DNA of 64,000 bases from Posidonia oceanica (Eukaryota > Streptophyta > Magnoliopsida > Alismatales > Posidoniaceae), in contig JAZBRS010000075.1 in NCBI GenBank assembly GCA_037176725.1, forward strand, positions 73,472,001-73,536,000, in the 5' to 3' direction. Position numbers and translations under genes: made by a program. Below are positions 33,766 to 46,092 of this stretch, piece after piece. Numbering within the stretch: the stretch's first letter is position 1; each line of letters starts with the position of its first letter. The notes under the pieces are model-generated. The model searched no databases. It saw only the letters and a list, made by a program, of their open reading frames with translations, and had not been told where the DNA came from.

Positions 33766-36700
33766 ATGGAGTCCATAACCCGAATGGATTATGGACTTCT
33801 CATGAATATGTTGGTCCTGGCACTTGCTTCTTCCCATCTACTTCTTCCCGTGACTTGTTCTAGTTTCAAACACCACCGACACCACCACTACCACCACCAC
33901 CACCGACAACAACAACAACAACAACAACAACAACACCACCACCACTACAAGAACCACACAGGATGGAGTGGTGGAGGGAGTAAACTTGGTTGCGATCTCT
34001 ACCAGGGACGTTGGGTCTATGATGCATCATATCCACTCTACGATTCATCCCAGTGCCCATTCATTGACCCAGAATTTGATTGCCAGAAATATGGTAGACC
34101 TGACAAGCTTTACCTCAAGTATAAGTGGCAGCCAAGTGGTTGCAGCCTCCCAAAGTCAGTTCCTTCTCCTTCTGGTCCTCGTGTTTTGATTGTTTAGATC
34201 ATTTTCTGACTGGAGTTTTTGTTGTTTTTTCCAACTTTGAAGCTTTGATGGTAAGAGTTTCCTGTGGAAGTATAGAGGAAAGAAGATTATGTTTGTAGGG
34301 GACTCCATTTCTGATAATCAGTGGCAGTCTCTGAATTGCATGATCCATGCTTCTGTTCCAAATACAAAAATCACTTCTTCCAAGAGAGACCCACTCCACT
34401 CAATAACATATGAGGTGTGTATCTGCTACTGCTTTTTTGTTAATTTTGATTTATTTCTTTCTTAAAGTTGCTGTCTGGTTTGTATCATCTTTTCTCAAGT
34501 GCTTTTTTCTATCATTTTTCTTAGTGGTTCTCTTTGCTGGGAATCTGTAGGGTCTCTCCTCATGGAGTTGGAGACAGCATAGCATGCTCTACTCTTTTTG
34601 TTGTGGTCTCGTATAAAAATCAAAAGGAACAGAATAGTTCCAACCGTTGAAATGATCAAATAGTAAAAACTAGTACAAGATAGAATTCTCCATCGTTTTC
34701 ATGCTTCTTGACTCTATGTGACTACCATATTTCACCCGTGAGAGTCTTCGGCTAGAGAAAGGAAAGAAAATAACAGCATAATTCTCTCCGAAGTTGAGGT
34801 TCTCCATTGTCTGATGTGGCCCAGCCCACCCCAACATACGATAAAAAGCTGAAAACCAGGATTATAGGAAATTGAGAGATGCCTAATTCATCCAATCTAG
34901 ATACCTGAGAGTTCGATCCACGTGGAGGATGGGACCTTGGAAGTGACGGCTTGTTTTCCAATGATCCGAACAAAACAGCCGACTGCCCTGATCAGACAAA
35001 CTGACACGGACATCTCACACACAATTCACGGGACAAGAGGTAAACCAGTCTACCTCTTTGCAGGAGAGACATTACAAAAGATTCTTTTCCAAGAGAAGAT
35101 AGAGGACACGCGTTCTTCTCCTTCTTCTTCTTCCTTTTTTTTTTTTTTTTAATCGAGAATTCCTCCCCCACCAAAGATAGTAGCCCACAATCATCAGCTA
35201 CAATGAAAGTTTAGACAAAATCTATGAGAGAATAATCTCATAATTCGACTTCTCAGGACCCAAAGCCTCGAAGGACCCTAAGTGACGCTACCACAGCTAG
35301 TTGAGATTCATATTTCAACAGTCGGTATGCTGAGGTTCAATCGTTCAACCCATCAACTTAACTATCAATCATGATGGTGCTGAAAACAGTTAGTGTCAAA
35401 CAGTGCCCACCTTAGCTGCAAACATCTTCATTGTAATAGATGTTTTGTTTAATAGATATTTTGGCATGACTTTGTATGACAGTAACCGTGAATATACGAG
35501 TCCAATATATATATCATGCCAAGGCCACATGTGAGGAGGGCGTACGTCTATTTCACGAGATGTATCGCATTCTCATGATTCTATGATTCTGATCACGACA
35601 GCACATAATCTAGAAAAGAGTGCAAGAGACACTTTTTCTTATGGCCCGTGAGAAACTACAAAACTAAGAGGCCACATTTGTCTTACATCACCCGTGATAA
35701 GAATTAAGAAAAGGTTTTGTATACATACCTGATGATACTGTAGGTTCCGTAAATCATGTACATTTATACTATCATGTAAGAATTACTGTACATGAACCGA
35801 ACTCCTAAATATCATTACTGGTAATCAATGCCAAAGTGGCAACCCGAACAAACATTCTGAGCGTGCCATTGGTAAATTGGTATGTCACCTATCATTACAT
35901 CAAGACAAAAATGTAAGGAGATTTTAAATATGTACCTCACAAATGGGTCTATAATTATACAACAGTCTATGCAATTGATCGGTGCATAATTTACAGGACT
36001 ATGGAGTCTCTATCATGTTCTACCACACCACATACCTGGTGGACATCGTCCATGAGAAGATCGGACGAGTACTGAAGCTCAACTCTATACAGAGTGGTAG
36101 TGTTTGGGCCCAAGCTGACACGTTGATATTCAACACATGGCATTGGTGGGTTCACACCGGAAATAGTCAACCGTGAGTAAACCTAACAAAAAAGTACATT
36201 TCTGTTGTAGTTGTTGTTTATTTGGAACATGCATCGTTGTATTTGACCTCCATAGAACAGTCTTATGACGAACTCATGTAAAACAAAAATCCTCCATAAA
36301 CATCTTTCCATGGATTTGAGATCCTCTTACCTTTTTCTATCATATGCTTTAAAGATGGCTTACCTTTACAATGTCTGATACTGCAGATGGGATTATGTGG
36401 AAGATGATGGCGTGATGCGGAAGGACATGGACCGCCTAGTGGCCTACAGAAAAGGTCTGACAACATGGGCCAATTGGGTAGACACTAACATCAACCCCGT
36501 CACCACCAAGGTCTTCTTCCAGGGCATCTCCCCAGTCCACTACAAGTAAGCACATCACAATTTTCAATTTCATAACGGATTCTGAATTTTGTATTGGACT
36601 TGCTCTGAATTTTGAACTTTGCTCCCAACAGGGCTAAGGAATGGGGTGACTCGAGGGGAAGGAAATGTATCGGGCAAACGCAGCCGGTGAGTGGCTCGAC

Positions 36701-36920
36701 ATATCCAGGAGGTTCTCTACCTCAAGCTGCCATTGTGAAGAGTGTGCTGAGCAGGATGTCAAAGCATGTAACACTGCTTGATGTTACCTTAATGTCTCAA
36801 CTTAGAAAGGATGGTCACCCGTCGACTTACAGTGGAGGGCACTCCAGTGCAGACTGCAGCCACTGGTGTGTTGCTGGCCTTCCTGATACATGGAACCTGC
36901 TACTGTATGCATCCATGTGA
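33766..36920 (+). CDS. TBL-C: intact TBL/PMR5-family protein with His/Gln tract
   Basis: Five exons: 33766-34154, 34243-34414, 35997-36172, 36387-36545 and 36632-36920. They join in frame to 394 residues. Order: signal or anchor segment (about residues 10-28), a His- and Gln-rich stretch (about residues 35-65, coded by CAC and CAA repeats), PMR5N domain ([33 protein letters not shown]), GDS motif [12 protein letters not shown] (Ser about 151), [17 protein letters not shown], and [15 protein letters not shown] (Asp 373, His 376). It belongs to the TBL37-45/PMR5 part of the family, whose members modify acetylation of wall polysaccharides in the Golgi or wall. The substrate is not readable from sequence. 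Exons 2-4 have exactly the lengths of TBL-B exons 2-4, so these are paralogues. Intron 2 is 1.6 kb. No defects are seen. Confidence 0.9.
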
Positions 36921-37440
36921 TGAAGACAGAAGATTGAACCTGCCAGATACACACGAGAAGCAAAAGGAACGATCTCAGTTCTATGATTATTCCGATTGGA
37001 TAGTTTGTACTAATATTGTTGTTTTAAGTTGCTAATAATGATTGATTGGCTGTAAGTTGGAGAAGAAATTCTCCAATTAATTATTTGGAAGAAAATTTTA
37101 GCTGCTCAAGTTCTTGCTGTTCAGGTTTTCCACCAACTTTTCAGGTGTGGAACAACAAGGTGATAAATATTCGATTCAAGAAAAGAATTGTAATTGATGA
37201 TTTACCATATAACATGATAGAAGTTTTAAATTTTACAATATCAAGGTTGAAGTAGAAACTAATCATCTCCAAGGCAGTAGCTACCCAAAAACTGTAGCCC
37301 GGAAACATGGAAATAATCAAATGCAGTTATATATGTAATAGGTACAGAACACAGCATTAACATTATTATCAAGAGGAAGACATGCTAAGTGAAAACAATC
37401 AAAAGATCACTTTTAAGATCAAATAAGTTGCATACAAGCA
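36921..37440. other. Convergent spacer between TBL-C and the Lin0512 gene
   Basis: About 520 bp hold both 3' untranslated regions. No coding signal or clear polyadenylation pair can be singled out. Confidence 0.6.
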
Positions 37441-40400
37441 CTAGTAACCAACATATACTGCAGCATTGACTACATAACAGTCCTCATTTCTGTCTCCCAT
37501 TGCCTCAAGGAGTACACCACTCGAGCATATCAGGCCACCATCCACAACGTCAACATTAAGTATTGTACCACTGCGTGCCAACAAAAAGTAATCAATTGAC
37601 CAAAGAAATCAGTAGGACATCCATAAGCAAATAGTAACCCTATCATATATCAAAATCACAATTTAAGAATCCTCGGACAAACGAGAATGCAATTCCAACC
37701 AACGCAATTGTCTATCAAATTTGTAGACAAACTTCAAATTGTCTTTGGAGTTTCAGTTAACTTGTCTTTCAAGCTTTGAACCAAAACATAGGGCATGTAC
37801 AGACTATGAAGAAGAAATATGTAGTGTACGTAACATGTCAGATCTCGTGGAAATATTTCTGCTACATAGAATGGAAATCTAAATGGTTAGCTTCTAAAAT
37901 TTGTTGATCAAAAGACCTAATTAATCTATAGGGACAATGTGATATAGGAAACTGATGACTGAAATAAAGACAGTAAAAACTAGTTATTAGCTCTATTTCT
38001 TTCTCAAGGGAAGACGAACCCCCAACATAAAAAAGGGGACGATGGTTATTCCAAGAATGAAATAATGAATAAATGAAAGATGTCCGTAGCCAAATTCTGG
38101 TGCACTTGTGCAAAGGTATGGAATTCCTCGATTCTATAAATGCCTTTTATAACTCTGATAATCTTAGATGACTCAGTATTGCAAGTTAAAATACCACTCC
38201 AGTAAACCATATGTTGATTCTGTATTAATTATTGTCTTGGAAGGCTCTGATTCTCAATTATCTCATTCGAACTTGTACAAAAAAGTATTCCATTTTAACT
38301 TCTCTAGTATAAAAAGAGTTACTACCCAAAAGTGTTGCTTCCAAAACAATAATTACTGGCTGAAAAAAACGTTATGCGCATTGTTAAAAACTAATAAATA
38401 ATTGCAGACTACAAGGTGAAGCCGAATTTCAAGGCTAAACAAGCAAGTTCCCTGTTTGTGACTGCAAAAGGGGCAGAAGTTGCATTTTTTGCTCAAAAGG
38501 AATAAAAGAAAATACAAAGCAAAGAAGCCTATTTGTTTCACCACTATCCTGTTGAGACACAGAGACAAGTGGATCCAATCCTTTTCTACATTTAAGATCC
38601 AAAAGGAAACCAACAAAAGTTTTACGCCAACATTCAACATTTAAGTGGTTAAGCGAAAGTTTGTTCCTTTCCATTACCAAAAAAAAAAGAATGGATAAGT
38701 TCCTTTCGCCGATAACAATGAATCATCCACATCAAGAATAAGAACTTTGGCAAGGATTCTAAGTGAAATTTGACATAAAAGTAATGTAAAGGAAAGAAAT
38801 TTTTTATTGACCACTTATATTCCAGGTGTTACGTAGTTTCTTGGGACAGAAGTTAATTTCAGTTGGCAATCTTTTGGGATCCTAAATATAAAGGAACACA
38901 ATTCCACTAGAAACTGAGCAATTAATTTGGAATTAAAACAGAAAACGAAGGAAACCCCAATCTCTTCTTTCTTCCTTTCTCCATTCTTGGTGGACAAAGA
39001 GATGAAGAAAAAAGGATTCATGTTGTATTTTTTTCTCTTTGTTGGAGAAGAATAGATCAACATCTTGAGGATTCACTGCACATTGTTATTTTTTACCACA
39101 AGTTCATATTAATGATGACAAAGTTCCATTCCTTATTTTCCACCAGGAGTAGAATGGCATCTTTAAAAACCATCACAAAAGTTCAAATATAAGGCACCTC
39201 AATACCTCATTATTGAAAAATTTCATAATCTTAATGGGATTGTTGAAAAAAATCATGAATTTATTTGCATACTTGTGATGTATGCACCCACTATCAAAAA
39301 AGTAGGGGATGATGCAATTTTTATTTTGTATTGTTCTTCTTGAATTCTAATTAAAAGTAATATGTTTCCCCCATGTTTGTCTTTGTCTTGCTCTTCTATT
39401 TTCTTATTGAAAACAAAGTTCTAGTGTGCAACAAGTGACCTTCCTCGGGCACTGAATAGGGGAGTGCAAATAGGCCATTGAAATGTCATGTTACTACTAT
39501 TTCACACATGTATGACTAGTTGTTTGGTGATGTTTCTATTGTTTCTTTTATTGTTTGGATTATGCTAAAGAGAGACATATAGATTTTGATTGAAAAATCT
39601 TTATTATGTAGCTATAACCTGTTATTAGATTATATTATCATATGTTATTTTTCATCAATATCCCGATACAAATAAAAGAATAGTGGTCAAACGAAAAGTA
39701 GATTCATTTGCTTTCTATTTCCTTTATAAATAAAAAAGAAACTTCCCTCGTCTCCAAGGCACAAACAAATCCCTAGTTGTCTTGAATAAATCACTTAACT
39801 ACAAGTCAATAAATAATACTAAAAAAAATTAAGTTGAAGAATTCTGTTTCATAATTCCCTCAAAATAGAATGTCTCTCTTAAATCCAGAATTCTGCACAA
39901 GAGAAACATATTAACAATTGAGTGATACATCTGACATAACAGAGTCTGGTTTATTAGGAATTCAACAGGGATTGCTAGAAAATTATGAATTTAGGAAAAA
40001 CTCAAGCAGACATCGACAAGCCAGTTCAAACAATTATCTTGAGACCTGAGGGCCTCAGGTCCATTCAATATCCACACAGTAGAAACCTATCTACTTTTGA
40101 GCAACATAATACATGTCAAACATGCCCAAAAAAACACTTCAGTAGATGGCTCTAGAAATAATGCATGAGCCATTATTGTGTTCATTCACTCCTTGGTATA
40201 AGAATTCAAAGACAAATAGGTCAAAGGTATTTAACAAACATACAAGGCTTAAATCACATACCACCTAGCGAATAAGGAAAGCTCGTTGACAATGCTACTT
40301 CAGTATAACTTATCTAGTTAATTTGGAAACACATTTATAACTACAGATTAGAAGAGCCAACTCCACTTGAATGAAAGAAATAGCATTAATAAATGTTTAG

Positions 40401-41436
40401 TTTAGTAATTCAAATAAATTGTTTACAGCTACTTTAGAGTGAACATCTTTCCAAAACGAAATGGCATTAACCTGTATTGTTATGTTAAATATCTCTTTGT
40501 TGGCAAGCCTCTCAGTTTTGAAGACTGAAATAAGTAGGCCAAATGCTCAAGCTGAATATTTGAAGTGTGCCATACAGTCATACGGTTAGCATTTTAACAT
40601 AGAACTGAAAGTTATTCCATCCATAACACGCAGTCATACTATACGTCAGTAGTAATTGAAATGCTATAATAGAAAATCGATTCATGACAATTAGGTTTGC
40701 GCAGAGAATGCAGTTGGCACTATCAGTTCCCTGTTTAAAGTTTGACAAAAAAATTGCGGTTTTCTTCAAAAGACACAGAATTCAGCCAGAAGAATAAAAA
40801 AGGTACATAATATAAGCAATGGTACTACTCACTAGGGGAAAACAGACTTGACTCTCTCGACATCCAGCAAATGCTGGGCAGATCTCGGCACACCCAATTT
40901 GATCTGAAGCTTCATCTGATCAGAATTAACTCCTGGAATCGACCCTGCACGACACAAAGGCCAAAATCCAATCCATCAACCAAATTCTGCCAACCCAATT
41001 CCCGCCCCGAACCAGAGAAAATGACCCACCTCTCCTGAAGGCCGGAATCGAGTTGGACGAAATCGCATCCCTGCACGCTCGCATAGCCGCCGCAGTAATA
41101 TCTTGCCTGACGAAATCGACTAACCACGTAAACAAAAAAGAGATTTTTATAGTGGTAGTCTATGAGGTCTGAGGTTTACCCGTGTTGATCATAGCCAACG
41201 CCCATCTCGACGAACAGCAGCTTCATCCCGAAGGGTTCTCCTCCTCCTCCTCCTGTTCCTTCCTGGACTTCCATCGGGACGGCGGATGCAGCAGACAGCG
41301 GCGGCGAAGGTGGCCGGGTTCGGCGGCGGCGGAGGGCAAGAGAAGTACGAGGAGGAATGATGCTTGAAGTACTATAGGCCTTCGGGACGGGAGAGGAGAG
41401 AATAGGGGAGAGGAAGGAAGAGCGAAGTGTGGTCAT
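37441..41436 (-). CDS. Lin0512-family protein, probably organelle-targeted
   Basis: Four minus-strand exons: 41180-41436, 41030-41106, 40833-40944 and 37441-37570. They join in frame to 191 residues. The start (MTTLRSSFL…) gives about 55 residues rich in Ser, Pro and Arg and poor in acid, like a chloroplast or mitochondrial transit peptide. The conserved core follows: LLFVEMGVGYDQHGQDIT, AAMRACRDAISSNSIPAF, VNSDQMKLQIKLGVPRSA, VDGGLICSSGVLLEAMGD and a C-terminal NAAVYVGY. This matches the small Lin0512 family (TIGR02058 type) shared by bacteria and plants, whose biochemical role I do not know. ATGs further upstream are in frame but lie around a TATA-like sequence, so 41436 is preferred. Intron 3 is 3.26 kb and holds no recognisable gene. 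The gene is tail-to-tail with TBL-C. Confidence 0.85.
37571..40832. other. Large intron 3 of the Lin0512 gene
   Basis: AT-rich, without a recognisable domain on either strand. Short open frames such as 38353-38640 and 38815-39063 look like chance. No clear transposon ends were seen. Confidence 0.5.
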
Positions 41437-41467
41437 CTGTGTGATTCTACCTGCTCTTGCTAAATCA

Positions 41468-41475
41468 TATATATA
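41468..41475 (-). promoter_or_regulatory. TATA-like element of the Lin0512 gene
   Basis: TATATATA lies 32 bp upstream of the chosen ATG. If used, the leader would be extremely short, so this could also be chance in AT-rich DNA. Confidence 0.3.
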
Positions 41476-42262
41476 GATGTCAATTACTTGGGTATCCACA
41501 GGAGCGGAGCCGAGGGGCTCATGTAGGAGCAGTGCCCTGCCCCCGTTCTACTGGAAAAATTCCATTAGAAGTATCAAGTATGCATTATCAAAGAACAGAA
41601 GTGGGGCTAATGTAAACCGGCCACCTTATATATATTTTAAATTGCATGCTCCTGTCAGTTTTGCTTTGGATTCTAATAAAGAATGCAAACTATTCCAAGT
41701 TGACGATGTCTGTAGGTTAACATGAAAATTTTATCCTAAGGTTTTACTTGGTCTGTAAGAATTGCAATTCTAAGTGGAAGTTGAAGTTCTTAGAATATAA
41801 AATTATAAATGTAACAGTTGAATGATTTGTGTTTTATTCTATTCGAATTAGAAATTTCAGTATTTGGTTGATAGAATTTTGAATTATTGAAATTTGATTT
41901 GTTCTCCAATGTATTTGGAGTTAACTTACCTCTCTAAAATGTAGGAAAGAAATGGATAAAATTGGTATTTTTATATTTTTCTGGAGGAAAACTAACTCTT
42001 CTCGTTTCCACCACTTTGATTTATGAAGAATTTTTCCTAATTCCCTCAAATTCCTTCCAATCCCTTCAAACCAAATAAACCTTAAAAACTTCACAAATCA
42101 AGAGAAATACTACTTGAGTTACCAATTGCATCATTATGAGTAGAATATATTTCATAATCCTCAATTCTAAAATTAATGACACTTTTTAAACTATGTATGT
42201 CAATGACAAAAACCAAGAAGTTAAAGATCTATCATCTTGTAGATAGTTTGATTCATCTTATG
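41476..42262. other. Spacer before the hAT nest
   Basis: AT-rich sequence with no supported gene. The last eight bases (42255-42262, ATCTTATG) are the left target-site copy of the outer hAT element. Confidence 0.6.
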
Positions 42263-42492
42263 TAGAGATGTAAAATGGGTCGGCCTGGTCCTGGGCCGTC
42301 CGGCCCGTAATCTAGCCTGGCCCGCATAATTCGTGGGCCAGGCCGGGCCCATGTCTTGGGCAAGCGTGGGCCTACTTAATGGGCTCGCTGAAAATCAACT
42401 GGGCCAGGCCAGGCTGGGTTGAGCTGGCAGGGAAAAAAAAAAAAATCAATAGTAGCCCTTGCCCAAGTGGGCAACGGCTACAAATATGTGGC

Positions 42493-45400
42493 TAGACATG
42501 TAAACCGGGTCGGGTCGGGTCAGCCTCGCTCGAATTTTTCAAGGCCCGGTCGAGCCTGGTCCGGGCCGGGCTGGGCCCAATCGGCCATAGGGCTGGCCCG
42601 GCACGGCCCATGGTTGGGTCGGGTCGGGCCGGGCCATGGATCAGGCCGGTCCATTCAGTCCATTTTTTTAAAAAAAATTTAAACTTCTTTTTTTATTAAA
42701 TATTGATATCTAATATACTTTAAAATTTTGAAAAAATACATAAGATAATTAAAATTTTACATCTTTACAATTTTTACATAAATATTTAAAAAATTACATC
42801 TTTACAATTTTTACAATTTTTAATCATGTGTGGTAGAGCCCGTTTCGGTCCCCGTGCCTGTTGAAGTCGATGCCATCTCGTCGTCATAAGTTTCGCTGTT
42901 TAAGTTGAGTCCTTGGAGACGATCAACCGCATCGTACCAGTCCTTCAGACACACGGAGGCTTCTGCAGACTTTTCTGATAATTTACATCTTCTATCACTT
43001 AAAATTCTTTTTCCTGCAGAAAATGCAAACTCCTACGCCACAGTAGACGCCGGAATCGTAGGTAAATCTTTAGCCGTTCTAGAAACTATAGGGAACCTAA
43101 TTTGGATATTGGACCACCATTTTAATATATCTAAGTTATCCATTTCTGATTCACTAGATGCAAATTCACATTCTAAATAATTTTCTAATTCATTATTTGT
43201 TAATGATTTTACATATTTTTCCTTTTTCTTATTTAATTTATTCCAAAATGAACTACTAGTGCTACTACTAGTATGTAATCCTACGGTACTAGATCTAGGT
43301 ACACTAGAACTACCTTCACCACATATTTTAACATATTCTTCAAATAATGTATATAAAGTAGTCTTAATTTTATCATTAAATTCTTCTATTAAGTTACTTT
43401 TATTCATGTTACTAAAAATATCATCTAAAGTACCATACAATTAACTAATCTATGCCTAGGATTCATAATTATTGCTAAACATGTCCACATTGGAGGATCA
43501 TCCCAATAACTATTATATTTATGTTGCATTACTTTAATAATGTTTATAAAATATGGTACTTCTCTATATTGCTAAAAAATATTTGTAATATTAAATAAAT
43601 TAATTAAAACTAGATTACTAGTAGGATAATATTGACTAGATAATTGTTCAGTAGCATTATAAAAAGGTTTTAAAAAATTATGAATTATTTGAGCATTTTC
43701 CCAATGTTCATCATTTATCATATAATTAGATTTTGTATTATAAAATGCTGTAATTATGTGGTTATAAGGTAAACTTGAACTTAACATATCATAAGTTGAG
43801 TTCCATTTATGTTAAACATCTAATTTAAATTTTTTAGGTCTTAAACCATTTTCTGAACATAAATGCCTAAATTCTTGATATCTTTTAGCTGATGTTTGAA
43901 TAAATAAAAGAGCTGATCTTATATTTTCTATAAAAGGTCTAATGCAATGTATACTATCTTGTACAATTAAGTTTATTATGTGACAACAACACTTACAATG
44001 AAAGATTTCACCATTTAATATTGGTTTTAGATTTCTTTTTAATAAATCTATGGCAACATTATTATTAGAAACATTATCAAAAGATATTGTATTAATTTTA
44101 AAATATAAGTGAAATTTTTTAGTTATTTCTTCTAACATATTAGCTATAGCCTTACCAGTATGTGGATAATCAAATACTCTAAAAGCTATTAATCTTTTTT
44201 GTAAGGTCCACTCTATGTCTATCCAATGTGTAGTTAAACATAAATATGGATAATTATTAGGGCTTGTCCAAACATCACAAGTTAATGATACTCTACATAA
44301 TAAACTAAAAAATATTCTCATTAAATATTGTTTATCTTTTTTAAATGTTTTATAAATTATATTTTTTGTAATGTTTCTAGAATGACCTTGAAATTATGGA
44401 TTTTTCTAGAATGACCTTGAAATTGTGGATTAAGACAATCTTGTACACAAGATTCAAATTTTTTATTTTCTGATAAAGAAAATGGCTGTTCATCTTATAT
44501 TATATATTTTGTAATACGTTCTTTTGCTCCTTCTGCATTATATTTCCAATTTGCTAAACCACTAGAACCTAATTGTAATTTAGATTGTCTTAAGTTTGTG
44601 TTTTCTTCTTTATTATGTTTAGCTAAACATTTTTGTAAATGCCTAGTAATGTGACCTACACCTCCACCCCTAGGACAAGTATATCCTAGACTACAATAAT
44701 TACAAAAACATATATTTTCATCTGCAAGGTCTAATGTTACATGTTCCCAAACCCATGAATTCTGTTTCCTAAGTTTTTTAGTGCTAGTGGATTGTGTAAG
44801 GGTGTCTTGATGTTGGAGCTGGTCTGACTCTTGGGTTGGGATATAATCATGGCTTCCTATGTTTTCCATTATAAATATCTAAAGTATGAAAAAATAAATG
44901 AAAATTATAACTAGATAATTGAACAGTAAAAAAAACAGATGTAATAACTAATTATGATTATGAAATCCTTATCCCAAAAGTCCCAAAATCCAAAAATAGA
45001 AGGAGTAGAAGTAGAGAAATTAGAGAGATTAGAAGTAAAGAATTTTTGTAGCTTCAGCCTTCAAGGGAGTAGTAGCAGAGCCAGAGAAAATTTCAGCAGA
45101 TCAGCAAACGGGAGACCGGATACCGAAGTGTGGGAGAATTACCACTTGGGAGAATTATAAGAGTGGAAGTGAGAGTAGAAAGATTATGAGAGTGTTGTAG
45201 AGAGAAGAGAATAGTGAATTGTGTGAAAAAATATAAAGGTATGGTAGGATATTTATAGGAAAAAGAAGAAAAGAAAAGATAGGAGAAGAAAAAAAAATAA
45301 AAAATAAAAATAAAAATATCCGTTTGTAGCCGTTGGCTACCAACGGATATGACATTTTAGCAACGGCTAAATGAGCCGTTGCCAAAATGTGGTTTATTAT

Positions 45401-45619
45401 TTTTTTATTTATTTTTTTCAAGGCCAGCCCGGCCAGGCTGGGCCCACATAGTTTTGTGCTGGCCCACTGGGCCTACTTCGCGGGCCCATACGGGCCTGAA
45501 TTGCGGGCCCGGCCTAGCCCGGGCCCACACCGGGCCTGGGCCAGGCCGACCCACGACTTTCGTGGGCCGGGCCAAAAAGCGGGCTGGGTCGGGTGGGCCC
45601 TGCCCGATTTACATGCCTA
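42493..45619 (-). mobile_element. hAT-1: nested hAT transposon
   Basis: It starts TAGACATGTAAACCGGG and ends CCCGATTTACATGCCTA (17-bp inverted repeats, two differences), with perfect 8-bp target copies TATGTGGC at 42485-42492 and 45620-45627. Size is 3127 bp. It is inserted in the leader region of hAT-2, in the opposite orientation. Its transposase is at 42820-44869 on the minus strand. Confidence 0.93.
42820..44869 (-). pseudogene. hAT-1 transposase, broken
   Basis: Fragments in order on the minus strand: a BED-type zinc finger (CNYCSLGYTCPRGGGVGH, then HLQKC), a central catalytic region (SLTCDVWTSPNNYPYLCL, HWIDIEW, NTISFDNVSNNN), and the C-terminal hAT dimerisation region (MDNLDILKWWSN, FPIVSRTAKDLPTIP, ASTVA). 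Stops and frameshifts separate them at about 44495, 43800 and 43570-43440. Transposases of this group cut and paste DNA in the nucleus; this copy cannot be made intact. Confidence 0.85.
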
Positions 45620-46092
45620 TATGTGGCCGTTGGCAACGGCTTGCCAACGACTTTTTTTTTTTCCTCTCTCTCTTCTCTTCTTTTCTCTTCTTTCTTTTTC
45701 TTTATCATTTTCCTATAAATACCATATCTCCTTATATTTTCACACAACTCACTTTTTTCTCTTATTACAACACTCATAATTCTCTTACTCTCATAATTCT
45801 TCTAAGTAGCTAATTCTCCCACACTCCGGACTCCGATCTCCCATATGCTACTCTGCTGATTTGCTCTACTGTTCTCTGCTACTACAGTTCTACTCTGCTA
45901 ATCTGCTCTACTCTTCTGAGCTACAAAAAATCTCTACTTCTAATCCTTCAAATTTCTCTACTCCTACTCTCTCCATTTTTGGATTTTGGAACTTTTGGGT
46001 TAAAGATTTCATACATTACATCTATTTTTCTCTACTGTTAAATTTTCTAGTCATAATTTTCATCTGTTTTTTTTATACTTTAGATATTTATA

